7,646 bases of DNA, taken from the NCBI GenBank assembly GCA_017612655.1, contig JAGAFM010000039.1, positions 1-7,646 of the forward strand. The letters run 5' to 3'. The notes under the pieces were generated by a model. The model was not told the origin of the DNA and made no database searches. It was given only the letters and a program-made list of their open reading frames with translations. The position numbers were made by a program, and so were the translations under genes. Below, in pieces: positions 1-6,125 of the stretch (within the stretch, counting starts at the first letter, position 1; every line of letters starts with the position of its first letter). The DNA is from Clostridia bacterium (lineage in GTDB: Bacteria; Bacillota; Clostridia; Oscillospirales; CAG-272).

Positions 1-238
1 AGGCGTTTCCGCAAACGATTTCCGCGCACGGTTCGGTGTGGATTTTGAAGAGCTCTTAGGCACTCTGCTGGAGCCATACCGGAAAGACGGGTATGTAATC
101 CGGACCGACGAGCCCGGAGATGTACGCTATGCTTTCTCTCCGAAGGGAATGTTCGTGTCCAATTTCATCCTGGCCAGAATTCTTCCTTCGGAGCCCAGAC
201 ACGACCCCTCTTTCCATCTGAACGTCGATGAATCATAA
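1..238 (+). CDS. C-terminal fragment of HemW/HemZ-type radical SAM protein (coproporphyrinogen oxidase-like)
   Basis: The frame is open from base 2 to a TAA at 236-238, so this is the 3' end of a gene that starts before the window. About 78 residues are visible. They contain DFRARFG, then a helix-like stretch ending in KDGYV, then an FSPKGMFVSN segment. This pattern resembles the C-terminal winged-helix-like tail of HemW/HemN/HemZ proteins, where a conserved RFG and a late LT-x-x-G-x-x-x-SN motif occur. Family members are radical SAM enzymes; HemW is a heme chaperone and HemZ/HemN act on coproporphyrinogen III. The radical SAM core with its CxxxCxxC cluster lies outside the window, so the subtype cannot be decided. 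A GTG at 38 is only an internal codon. The assignment is by remembered motif similarity and is moderately sure. Confidence 0.6.
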   Translation, partial: GVSANDFRARFGVDFEELLGTLLEPYRKDGYVIRTDEPGDVRYAFSPKGMFVSNFILARILPSEPRHDPSFHLNVDES

Positions 239-250
239 GCTGTCTTGCTT

Positions 251-266
251 TGTTTCACGTGAAACA
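251..266. other. parS: parS centromere-like site (ParB binding)
   Basis: The sequence TGTTTCACGTGAAACA is a perfect 16-bp palindrome and fits the known Bacillota parS consensus TGTTNCACGTGAAACA. It lies in the 60-bp gap between the HemW-like stop and the GTG start of the next gene, about 1.3 kb upstream of parA and 2.1 kb upstream of parB, which would encode the protein that binds it. ParB (Spo0J) dimers load here as CTP-dependent clamps and spread along the DNA, allowing ParA and SMC to act on the origin region. No second copy was seen in the window. Confidence 0.93.
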
Positions 267-298
267 ATTCAGGCGATTCTGTATGGAGGGGTGCTGCT

Positions 299-712
299 GT
301 GAGTAAACGGACTAAGCGCCGCAGAGACGAAGAACCCCCGGCGGAGAGCAGCCAGAAAAGCTCCCGGGGCATCCGGACGGCGGCGGTGATGATTCTGATT
401 TTTCTTGTAATCGGGCTGCTTTATTATGCGCTGGTCTCGATGCAGGTCGTCTGGGTTACCCCAGCCCTCTATATTCTTGCCGCAGTGCTGTTTCTGGTCT
501 TCTTCTTTGTCAACCGCGGGTTCTCCTCCCGACTGCCGGAACGGGAGCAACTGCCGGAAGGATGGAGTGAAGAACAAAAGGATCTGTTCCTGGAGGAAGA
601 AGGCAGGCGCAAGCGGATTGCTCGCCCAATCATGGTGGTTCTCGTGCCTGTTTTGCTTCTGGTGGCAGCGGATATGCTTTATCTGGTTCTGATTCGGGAC
701 CTTCTGTCGTAA
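299..712 (+). CDS. Unknown three-helix membrane protein
   Basis: This 137-residue protein starts at a GTG preceded by a strong GGAGGGG (285-291) with 7-nt spacing. I do not recognise the family. Residues 1-26 are strongly basic and hydrophilic (KRTKRRR near the start), followed by hydrophobic segments at about 27-48, 51-72 and 110-132. Residues 73-109 form a charged loop rich in E, R and K. The basic N-terminus suggests it faces the cytoplasm, so by the positive-inside rule the 73-109 loop would also be cytoplasmic. The gene sits 17 bp before rsmG and 32 bp after the parS site, so it is probably co-transcribed with rsmG. Coding potential is supported by the Shine-Dalgarno, the tight spacing and the clear helix pattern. 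The function is unknown. Confidence 0.82.
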   Translation: MSKRTKRRRDEEPPAESSQKSSRGIRTAAVMILIFLVIGLLYYALVSMQVVWVTPALYILAAVLFLVFFFVNRGFSSRLPEREQLPEGWSEEQKDLFLEEEGRRKRIARPIMVVLVPVLLLVAADMLYLVLIRDLLS

Positions 713-729
713 ACAGGAGACATCGAGGA

Positions 730-1467
730 ATGGAATGGACTGAGAAACAGTTTGCAGAGCGTTTCTGTGGGGCAATGAAAAAGAACGGACTGCCTTTTCT
801 GTCCCGTGGTGATCTTGCGGAACGTTTTTACCTCCTGACGGATCTTCTGCTGGAATCCAACCGGGTCATGAATCTGACGGCCATCACGGATGTGGCGGAG
901 ATGATCGACAAGCACTACGTTGACTGCGCGTCTCTGCTCCCGATGCTTCCCCGCGAGGGAGTGGTGGCGGATATCGGGACTGGAGCCGGCTTCCCGGCGC
1001 TCCCGATTGCGATCTTGTCGCCCGGACTCCGTGTCTGCGCGGTGGATTCCACCGAGAAGAAACTAGGTTTTGTAAAAGACGCGGCGGATCGTCTCGGCCT
1101 GACCAATCTGACTGTGCTGGCCGGAAGAGCGGAGGAACTGGGAAAGAATCCGGAATGGAGAGAATCCTTTGATGCCGTAACCGCCCGGGCCGTCGCCAGG
1201 CTCAACATCCTGTGCGAGTATTGTCTCCCCCTGGTTCGGACGCACGGGATATTCCTTTCCATGAAGGGAAAAAACGCACCGGAAGAGGTGCGCGAGGCTT
1301 CCCGTGCAATCGAGATCCTCGGAGGGGAACTGATTTCCTGCGAAACGGTTCCGCTTCAGACGGAGGAAGGGCCCTCCGAGCGGGGGATCGTCAGCATCCG
1401 GAAGAACAAAAAGACCCCGGGAATCTATCCCCGTTCGAATGCGGTCATCCGCCGCAATCCTCTTTGA
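730..1467 (+). CDS. rsmG: 16S rRNA (guanine(527)-N7)-methyltransferase RsmG
   Basis: RsmG (formerly GidB) methylates N7 of G527 in 16S rRNA using S-adenosylmethionine; loss gives low-level streptomycin resistance in several bacteria. The 245-residue product is about the usual family length or slightly longer. Visible motifs in order are NLTAI (48-52), KHYVDC (61-66), the SAM-binding glycine loop DIGTGAGFP (81-89), the acidic ribose-binding strand end VDST (105-108), GRAEE (132-136) and FDAVTARAVA (147-156). The C-terminus carries the typical KTPGIYPR. The ATG at 730 is chosen because it is preceded by AGGAG (715-719) at 10-nt spacing; a GAGGA directly abuts the start. In many Bacillota rsmG follows mnmG and precedes noc or parA. 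Here parA does follow, but an unknown membrane protein lies upstream. Confidence 0.96.
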   Translation: MEWTEKQFAERFCGAMKKNGLPFLSRGDLAERFYLLTDLLLESNRVMNLTAITDVAEMIDKHYVDCASLLPMLPREGVVADIGTGAGFPALPIAILSPGLRVCAVDSTEKKLGFVKDAADRLGLTNLTVLAGRAEELGKNPEWRESFDAVTARAVARLNILCEYCLPLVRTHGIFLSMKGKNAPEEVREASRAIEILGGELISCETVPLQTEEGPSERGIVSIRKNKKTPGIYPRSNAVIRRNPL

Positions 1468-1495
1468 ATTCGCCGGGGCTTGCCCCTCAAATTCC

Positions 1496-1524
1496 TTGAC
1501 ACCGATCAGGATTCGTGCTACAAT
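1496..1524 (+). promoter_or_regulatory. Strong vegetative (SigA/sigma-70) promoter of parAB, extended -10
   Basis: A perfect -35 TTGACA (1496-1501) is separated by 17 bp from the -10 TACAAT (1519-1524). A TG at 1516-1517 one base before the -10 makes an extended -10 element (TGC-TACAAT). Transcription would start near 1531, about 30 nt before the parA ATG. The promoter lies in the 93-bp rsmG-parA gap, so parAB can be transcribed independently of rsmG. It also supports placing the parA start at 1561, since longer upstream reading frames would overlap the promoter. Confidence 0.85.
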
Positions 1525-1560
1525 ATTTCCCATCCAACAATGAATCAGCAGAGGAGCGAC

Positions 1561-2346
1561 ATGAATACGGAACCTGACAACAAGGCGGGAACGATTCTCG
1601 CGTTTGCAAACCAGAAAGGAGGCGTCGGAAAATCCACTTCCGTCGTCAATCTGGCCGCGTCTCTCGGACTTCTGGGGAAAAAAGTTCTCGTCGTTGATTC
1701 CGATCCGCAGGGAAACACCACTTCCGGGTTCGGTGTAGCGAAAAAAGATCTGACCTCCTCCGTTTACGAGATGCTGATCGGTCAGGCGGAGGCCGCCTCC
1801 TGCGTCCGCTCCACGCGGTTTCAGGGGATTTCTCTGATTCCTGCCGGAATTTCTCTGGCGGGAGCTGAATTTGAGCTGATTCTGGAAGAGCGAAGGGAGA
1901 CACGCCTGAAAGAAGCGCTGCTTCCCATTGTGCCGGAGTACGATTTTGTGCTCGTGGACTGCCCTCCGTCGCTCGGAATTCTGACAATCAACGCTCTGGT
2001 TGCCGCAGACTCTCTGGTCATTCCCATGCAGTGCGAATACTATTCCCTGGAAGGATTGACCCAGCTGATTTACAGCATCCGTCAGATCAAGCGCAGGATG
2101 AATCCCTCTCTGACGGTTGCGGGAATCCTGATCACCATGTACAACGGCAGACTGAATCTCTCCGAACAGGTCATGGCAGAGCTGCACAAGTACTATGCGA
2201 ACAAACTGTTCAAGACGGTGATCTCGCGCAATGTCACACTTTCCGAAGCGCCGAGCTTCGGTGAGCCTGTCTGGTACTATGACAGGCATTCCAAGGGTGC
2301 GCTTCAGTACATGGAAGTGGCAAAGGAACTGCTTCAGAGACTATGA
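1561..2346 (+). CDS. parA: Chromosome partitioning ATPase ParA (Soj)
   Basis: ParA/Soj is a deviant-Walker ATPase that binds DNA as an ATP dimer and is stimulated by ParB; it drives origin segregation and in Bacillus also modulates DnaA. The 261-residue product matches the family length (about 253 in B. subtilis). Motifs seen: deviant Walker A KGGVGKST (19-26) with signature Lys19, Walker A' DSDPQGN (46-52), and Walker B FVLVD followed by CPPSLG (129-139). Further on come the Soj-typical QCEYYSLEGL and NVTLSEAPSFGEPV segments. The ATG at 1561 has GAGGAG (1551-1556) 4 nt upstream. An in-frame ATG at 1540 lies only about 10 nt after the predicted transcription start and has no Shine-Dalgarno, and a TTG at 1480 precedes the promoter, so both were rejected. 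parB follows after 48 bp. Confidence 0.97.
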   Translation: MNTEPDNKAGTILAFANQKGGVGKSTSVVNLAASLGLLGKKVLVVDSDPQGNTTSGFGVAKKDLTSSVYEMLIGQAEAASCVRSTRFQGISLIPAGISLAGAEFELILEERRETRLKEALLPIVPEYDFVLVDCPPSLGILTINALVAADSLVIPMQCEYYSLEGLTQLIYSIRQIKRRMNPSLTVAGILITMYNGRLNLSEQVMAELHKYYANKLFKTVISRNVTLSEAPSFGEPVWYYDRHSKGALQYMEVAKELLQRL

Positions 2347-2394
2347 TTTGTCCGATCAGGCAATGCAACTACGAGGAAAGGACAGCAAATACAG

Positions 2395-3279
2395 ATGAAA
2401 AAGGCGACATTGGGCCGGGGACTGGAATCTCTGTTCGGAGAAAATTCCGCCCCCGCTGACCAGAGCGTGACTCTGCTGCGAATCACGGAGATTGAGCCGA
2501 ATCCGAATCAGCCCCGAAAGAATTTCTCGGAAGACGCGCTGAAAACGCTCGCGGATTCGATTTCCAGACACGGAATGCTTCAGCCGATCGCCGTCCGGGA
2601 AGAGGAAATCGGTCTTTATCAGATTATCGCGGGAGAACGCCGCTGGCGGGCCGCGAAAATGGCGGGACTGACCGAAGTTCCCGCTATCATCTACGAGATG
2701 GATGACCGAAAAGCGGCAGAACTTGCCCTGATCGAGAACCTGCAGCGGGAAGATTTAAACCCCGTCGAAGAGGCTCTCGCGTTCCGCACGCTTCTGGAAC
2801 AGTTCGGGATGACGCAGGAAGAAGCGGCGGAGCAGGTCGGAAAGAGCCGCAGCGCCGTTGCAAACTCTCTGCGGCTGCTGGATCTGCCGAAGAAAATCCT
2901 GGATTACATTGCGGAGGGGGTACTTTCCGCAGGACATGCCCGCGCCATCCTTTCTCTTCGGGAGAAGGCGGATTATGACGAAATGACCGAGAACATTATC
3001 GATCGCGGTCTTTCCGTCCGTCAGGCGGAGACGATGGCGAGGCAGATGAATCTCCGCAGGGAAGAACCGGACGAGGCGCCGAAAGGGAAGCCTTCGGACG
3101 TGGAAAAAAGCTACTACCGTTCCCTCGAGAAAGCTGCGACCCGAAAACTGGGTCAGAAGTTTCGAATTGTCGACGAGGGAAAAGACAAGGCAAAGCACAT
3201 TGAGATTTTTTATCAGGAAAACGAAGAACTGGAATCTTTGCTGAAGCGGCTTTGCGGGGAAGACTTTTTCGCGGAATGA
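2395..3279 (+). CDS. parB: Chromosome partitioning protein ParB (Spo0J), CTPase and parS-binding clamp
   Basis: ParB binds parS, hydrolyses CTP to form a sliding clamp, stimulates ParA and recruits SMC. The 294-residue product has the full family layout. The N-terminal tail KKATLGRGLESLFG (2-15) carries the conserved Lys/Arg-rich ParA-stimulating peptide. The N-terminal domain has PNPNQPR (35-41), QPIAVR (63-68), the CTP-site GERRWRAAK box (80-88) and ENLQREDLNPVEEA (114-127). A helix-turn-helix spans about 139-162 (TQEEAAEQVGKSRSAVANSL), and the C-terminal third, from about 240, fits the dimerisation domain. The ATG at 2395 gives the expected N-terminus. The Shine-Dalgarno region GAGGAAAGGA (2373-2382) is 12 nt away, rather far. 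The gene is co-transcribed with parA, and its presumed target is the parS site at 251-266. Confidence 0.97.
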   Translation: MKKATLGRGLESLFGENSAPADQSVTLLRITEIEPNPNQPRKNFSEDALKTLADSISRHGMLQPIAVREEEIGLYQIIAGERRWRAAKMAGLTEVPAIIYEMDDRKAAELALIENLQREDLNPVEEALAFRTLLEQFGMTQEEAAEQVGKSRSAVANSLRLLDLPKKILDYIAEGVLSAGHARAILSLREKADYDEMTENIIDRGLSVRQAETMARQMNLRREEPDEAPKGKPSDVEKSYYRSLEKAATRKLGQKFRIVDEGKDKAKHIEIFYQENEELESLLKRLCGEDFFAE

Positions 3280-3284
3280 AAATG

Positions 3285-3302
3285 TCGGGCGCCCCGATTG
3301 TT
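3285..3302 (+). terminator. Weak possible terminator after parB
   Basis: TCGGG (3285-3289) and CCCGA (3293-3297) can form a 5-bp GC-rich hairpin with a 3-nt loop, followed by TTGTT rather than a clean T-run. It sits 6 bp after the parB stop, where a terminator would make sense, but the stem is short and the tail is poor. Confidence 0.25.
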
Positions 3303-3321
3303 CATAATTTATTCATAATTT
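3301..3321. repeat. Tandem 11-bp direct repeat in the serS leader
   Basis: TTCATAATTT occurs at 3301-3310 and again at 3312-3321, an 11-bp period close to one helical turn. The stretch is AT-rich in otherwise GC-richer DNA and lies 21-41 bp before the serS ATG. CATAAT in each copy resembles a -10 hexamer, but I see no matching -35. The repeat could be an operator or part of the serS promoter; the function is unknown. Confidence 0.45.
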
Positions 3322-3341
3322 GAAAGGGATCGAATAAACAC

Positions 3342-4622
3342 ATGATTGACATTCGTTTGATTCGGGAAACCCCCGATGTTGTCCGGGAAAACATCCGGAA
3401 GAAATTTCAGGATCAGAAACTGCCTCTTGTCGATGAGGCGATCCGTCTGGACGCGGAAAGCCGTGCGGTTCAGCAGGAAGCGAACAATCTCCGCGCCGAC
3501 CGCAACAAGTATTCGAAAGAGATCGGCTTCCTGATGCAGCAGGGCAAACGGGAAGAAGCGGAAGCAACCAAGAAGAAAGTGACCGAGGCGGATGCCAGAA
3601 GGGCTGAACTGGAAATCAAAGAACAGGAACTGGCCCGGGATCTGCATTCGGTGATGCTGCAGATTCCGAACATTATCGATCCCTCCGTACCGATCGGTCC
3701 GGATGACAGCGCCAATGTCGAGGTGGAACGGTTCGGAGAACCGGCTGTTCCGGATTTTGAGATTCCCTACCACACCCAGCTTATGGAACGGTTCCGCGGA
3801 ATCGACATGGACGCGGCGGGAAGAGTATCCGGCAACGGATTCTATTATCTGCTCGGCGACGTCGCAAGACTGCACGAGGCGGTTCTCGCGTACGCCCGCG
3901 ACTTTATGATTGCGAAAGGCTTTATTTTCTGCATCCCGCCCTTTATGATTCACGGAAATGTCGTGGAAGGCGTCATGAGCCAGACCGACATGGATTCCAT
4001 GATGTACAAGATCGAGGGGGAAGACCTCTATCTGATCGGCACCTCCGAACATTCCATGATCGGAAAATTCATCGATCAGATTCTCCCGGAAGACGCGCTT
4101 CCTCAGAAACTGACCTCCTATTCTCCCTGCTTCCGCAAGGAAAAGGGTGCTCACGGAATCGAAGAGCGGGGTGTTTACCGGATCCATCAGTTTGAAAAAC
4201 AGGAAATGATCGTGATCTGCCGTCCTCAGGACTCCATGGACTGGTACGAGAAGATGTGGCGGTATTCCGTCGAACTGTTCCGCTCGATGGACATCCCGGT
4301 CCGCCAGCTGGAGTGCTGTTCCGGAGATCTTGCCGATCTGAAAGTGAAGTCGTGCGATATCGAAGCGTGGTCTCCCAGACAGAAAAAGTATTTTGAGGTT
4401 TGCTCCTGCTCGAATCTGGGCGACGCACAGGCACGCCGTCTGAAGATTCGGATCAAAGGGCAGGACGGAAAGATGTACCTGCCCCATACGCTGAACAATA
4501 CGGTCGTCGCACCGCCGCGTATGCTGATTGCTCTGCTGGAGAACAATCTGCGCCAGGACGGATCGGTTGCCATTCCCGAAGTCCTCTGGCCTTACATGGG
4601 CGGAACCAAAGAACTGAGATAG
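3342..4622 (+). CDS. serS: Serine--tRNA ligase (SerRS)
   Basis: SerRS, a class II synthetase, charges tRNA-Ser (and tRNA-Sec where present). The 426-residue product has the normal length. Residues 1-110 form the tRNA-binding arm, with a charged coiled coil at about 37-105 containing NNLRADRNKYSKEIG. The catalytic core has the TxE serine loop TSE (234-236), motif 2 FRKEKGAHGIEERGVYRIHQFEKQE (264-288) and motif 3 with NNT (385-387), R393 and LLENN (398-402). It ends in the family-typical YMGG. Cysteines are unusually frequent at 325-356 (CCSGD, CDIEAW, EVCSCSN). Motif 3 reads NNTVVAPPR rather than the NGSGLAVGR of Bacillus/E. coli-type enzymes. An in-frame TGA at 3321 forces the ATG at 3342, whose nearest Shine-Dalgarno, AAAGGG (3323-3328), is 13 nt away. 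The 62-bp leader is too short for a T-box. Confidence 0.96.
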   Translation: MIDIRLIRETPDVVRENIRKKFQDQKLPLVDEAIRLDAESRAVQQEANNLRADRNKYSKEIGFLMQQGKREEAEATKKKVTEADARRAELEIKEQELARDLHSVMLQIPNIIDPSVPIGPDDSANVEVERFGEPAVPDFEIPYHTQLMERFRGIDMDAAGRVSGNGFYYLLGDVARLHEAVLAYARDFMIAKGFIFCIPPFMIHGNVVEGVMSQTDMDSMMYKIEGEDLYLIGTSEHSMIGKFIDQILPEDALPQKLTSYSPCFRKEKGAHGIEERGVYRIHQFEKQEMIVICRPQDSMDWYEKMWRYSVELFRSMDIPVRQLECCSGDLADLKVKSCDIEAWSPRQKKYFEVCSCSNLGDAQARRLKIRIKGQDGKMYLPHTLNNTVVAPPRMLIALLENNLRQDGSVAIPEVLWPYMGGTKELR

Positions 4623-4629
4623 GTGTTTT

Positions 4630-5145
4630 ATGCAGATTCCGATCCTGACGCTTAGAAACGGAACGTCGTTTTCCTCTGTGGAACTGATCGTCTTCGCATT
4701 TTTCTTCGGCGCCTGCATCGCCGCATTCGCGGCGGTCATTCACCGGAGAACCACCGCCGCACTGATCCGTTACCTGTTAAGTCAGGGCGCGGAAAGCCCT
4801 GAGACGGGGAAGACGCTTCGGGAGGCAGAACTGGAACAGTCTCTGATTGTTCGCCTGTCTCTCCGGCGCGGATCTGCCCTCGGACGGATCGTTGCAAAGG
4901 GCGAGCCGGAAATCAACCCGAAAACGAAGAAACCGTTCGGCCTGTCTGACACTCCTCTCTATATTCTTCCCGAATCGAAAGAACGCGCGGAGAGAATGTA
5001 CCGCAGCCAGGGCACCGATGGCGCAAATCTGTGGCTGGTTCTGGTGGGGATTCTTCTTTTCGGATTGATAGCCTATCTGTGTACCCTGGTTATTCCGTAT
5101 CTGATGTCCTGGATCGGGGCTCTGTTTGGATCGCAATCGGGATAA
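4630..5145 (+). CDS. Unknown two-helix membrane protein
   Basis: This 171-residue protein starts 7 bp after the serS stop, with AGGTG (4621-4625) 4 nt before the ATG, so it is almost certainly co-transcribed and possibly translationally coupled with serS. I do not recognise the family. Hydrophobic segments lie at about 17-37 and 133-158, the second running on into a hydrophobic tail to about 166. Between them is a hydrophilic, basic domain of about 95 residues that begins HRRTTAALIRYLL right after the first helix. The positive-inside rule suggests this middle domain is cytoplasmic, with both ends outside. It contains NPKTKKPFG (96-104) followed by SDTPLYILPESKERAERMY. No catalytic motif or lipobox is visible. 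Confidence 0.83.
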   Translation: MQIPILTLRNGTSFSSVELIVFAFFFGACIAAFAAVIHRRTTAALIRYLLSQGAESPETGKTLREAELEQSLIVRLSLRRGSALGRIVAKGEPEINPKTKKPFGLSDTPLYILPESKERAERMYRSQGTDGANLWLVLVGILLFGLIAYLCTLVIPYLMSWIGALFGSQSG

Positions 5146-5154
5146 TCTGCTGAC

Positions 5155-5170
5155 AACCGCACGGTTTTTT
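5155..5170 (+). terminator. Weak possible terminator or attenuator before the MORN gene
   Basis: AACCG (5155-5159) and CGGTT (5162-5166) form a very short inverted repeat running into a six-T tract (5165-5170). With only 4-5 pairs and a 2-4-nt loop it would be inefficient. It lies in the 56-bp gap between the two membrane-protein genes and could lower read-through without stopping it. Confidence 0.25.
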
Positions 5171-5201
5171 CTGCCTGAGAAAAAGGAAAAAGGAGATTTC
5201 T

Positions 5202-6095
5202 ATGAAATCCTACGAAGTTGAGGTTCAGGACGGTGTACCGATTACGCCGAAACGCAAAAAAGCAAAGAAGCATCTGAGCACCAGAAGGATTCTTCTGTAC
5301 GCTTTCCTTGCCGCACTGATCTGCGTCCTCGGCATTGCGGCGGCGATCTATGCTTACGGGCTGAGATATATCAAAATCGACACCGAAATCGGCGGATATG
5401 TGAAATTCTTCGGAACCGTCGATTCTCAGGGAGTGCCCTACAAGGGGAAGCTGTATTACTCCGACGGCACGACCGGGGAAGTTGACATGCTGAACCACCG
5501 GGTTAAGTTCTCGAACGGGGACGAGTATGAAGGCGCCCTGAACTATGCACTGCGGATGGACGGCGAAGGGACGATGAAGTACGCCACCGGCGACATCTAC
5601 ACGGGGACGTTCAAGGACGGGGTCATTTCCGGGGAGGGAACGATTTCCTACGCCAACGGGGATGAATACAAGGGGACCTTCGTCAACGGTCAGAAGGAAG
5701 GAGACGGGGTCTACACCTGGTTTGACGGAAGTGCGTATACCGGTCATTTTTCCGCCAACAAAAAAGACGGATTCGGGACCTACCGCTGGAGCGACGGAAG
5801 CTACTATACCGGAACCTATGTTGCGGATCTGAAATCGGGAACCGGGATCTTCCACTATTCCAACGGAGATATCTACAGCGGAGAGTTTTCCAACGATGCG
5901 AGAAACGGGGAAGGCACCTATACCTGGTCCAACGGGGACGAATACACGGGGACCTTCCTGAACAATGAGATGAACGGTCACGGGATCTACCGGTTTGCTT
6001 CGGGAAGAACCTTTGAGGGGGAATTCCGCAACGGATCACTGGTCCGGGATTCCGGAACGGATGAACCGCAGACCGATTCCGGTTCGGAAGGATAA
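5202..6095 (+). CDS. Membrane-anchored MORN-repeat protein, repeats probably outside the cell
   Basis: This 297-residue protein has a basic N-terminal tail (KRKKAKKHLSTRR, 17-29), one transmembrane helix (about 30-52), a 50-residue spacer, and then eight MORN-type units. Unit 1 is 103-127, units 2-7 have an exact 23-residue period (128-265), and unit 8 (266-280) is truncated. Each unit follows the pattern NGDxYxGxF-x-x-G-x-x-x-G-x-G-x-Y/W. The tail (281-297) is acidic and Ser/Thr-rich. The basic tail before the helix predicts N-in/C-out, which would place the repeats on the outer face. MORN repeats form elongated beta-hairpin sheets; in bacteria their roles are mostly unknown, and lipid or protein binding or wall association are only guesses. 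The ATG has AGGAG (5191-5195) at 6-nt spacing. smpB follows 30 bp later, suggesting one operon. Confidence 0.9.
   Translation: MKSYEVEVQDGVPITPKRKKAKKHLSTRRILLYAFLAALICVLGIAAAIYAYGLRYIKIDTEIGGYVKFFGTVDSQGVPYKGKLYYSDGTTGEVDMLNHRVKFSNGDEYEGALNYALRMDGEGTMKYATGDIYTGTFKDGVISGEGTISYANGDEYKGTFVNGQKEGDGVYTWFDGSAYTGHFSANKKDGFGTYRWSDGSYYTGTYVADLKSGTGIFHYSNGDIYSGEFSNDARNGEGTYTWSNGDEYTGTFLNNEMNGHGIYRFASGRTFEGEFRNGSLVRDSGTDEPQTDSGSEG
5508..6041 (+). repeat. MORN-repeat coding array, 69-bp period
   Basis: Eight units encode residues 103-280 of the MORN protein; six of them are exactly 69 bp. The copies have diverged at DNA level, but some segments stay close. The ten codons at 5652-5681 (ANGDEYKGTF) and 5928-5957 (SNGDEYTGTF) differ at only 3 of 30 bases, although four units apart. 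This fits internal duplication or gene conversion. Confidence 0.85.
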
Positions 6096-6108
6096 CCGTT
6101 CGGGACAC

Positions 6109-6116
6109 GGAGAGGA
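6109..6116 (+). promoter_or_regulatory. Ribosome binding site that fixes the smpB TTG start
   Basis: GGAGAGGA ends 9 nt before the TTG at 6126. The nearby ATG codons at 6116 and 6136 are in other frames, and an in-frame TGA at 6117-6119 blocks any upstream start, so this site decides in favour of TTG. Confidence 0.7.
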
Positions 6117-6125
6117 TGAGCAGGC

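Noticed and set aside
1475..1486. GGGGCTTGCCCC hairpin after rsmG as a terminator
   Set aside because: The stem is only 4-5 bp and is followed by TCAAATTCC, not a T-run.
1063..2289. 408-codon open frame on the minus strand across rsmG and parA
   Set aside because: It runs antisense through two certain genes and across the parAB promoter, and has low-quality composition. It is a shadow of codon bias.
3309..4739. 476-codon open frame on the minus strand across serS
   Set aside because: It is fully antisense to serS, whose product shows all family motifs. The antisense translation is rich in His, Arg and Phe with no recognisable domain. It arises because codons whose complements are stops are rare in serS.
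5065..5093. Promoter for the MORN gene (TTGATA at 5065)
   Set aside because: The -35 is fair, but nothing close to TATAAT lies 16-18 bp downstream.
5073..5981. 302-codon open frame on the minus strand over the MORN gene
   Set aside because: Its repeated look (VDxxSG, FIPVG) is just the complement of the MORN repeats.
5508..6041. CRISPR array or non-coding tandem repeats
   Set aside because: The 69-bp periodicity is fully explained by in-frame MORN units; there are no identical repeats with unique spacers anywhere in the window.
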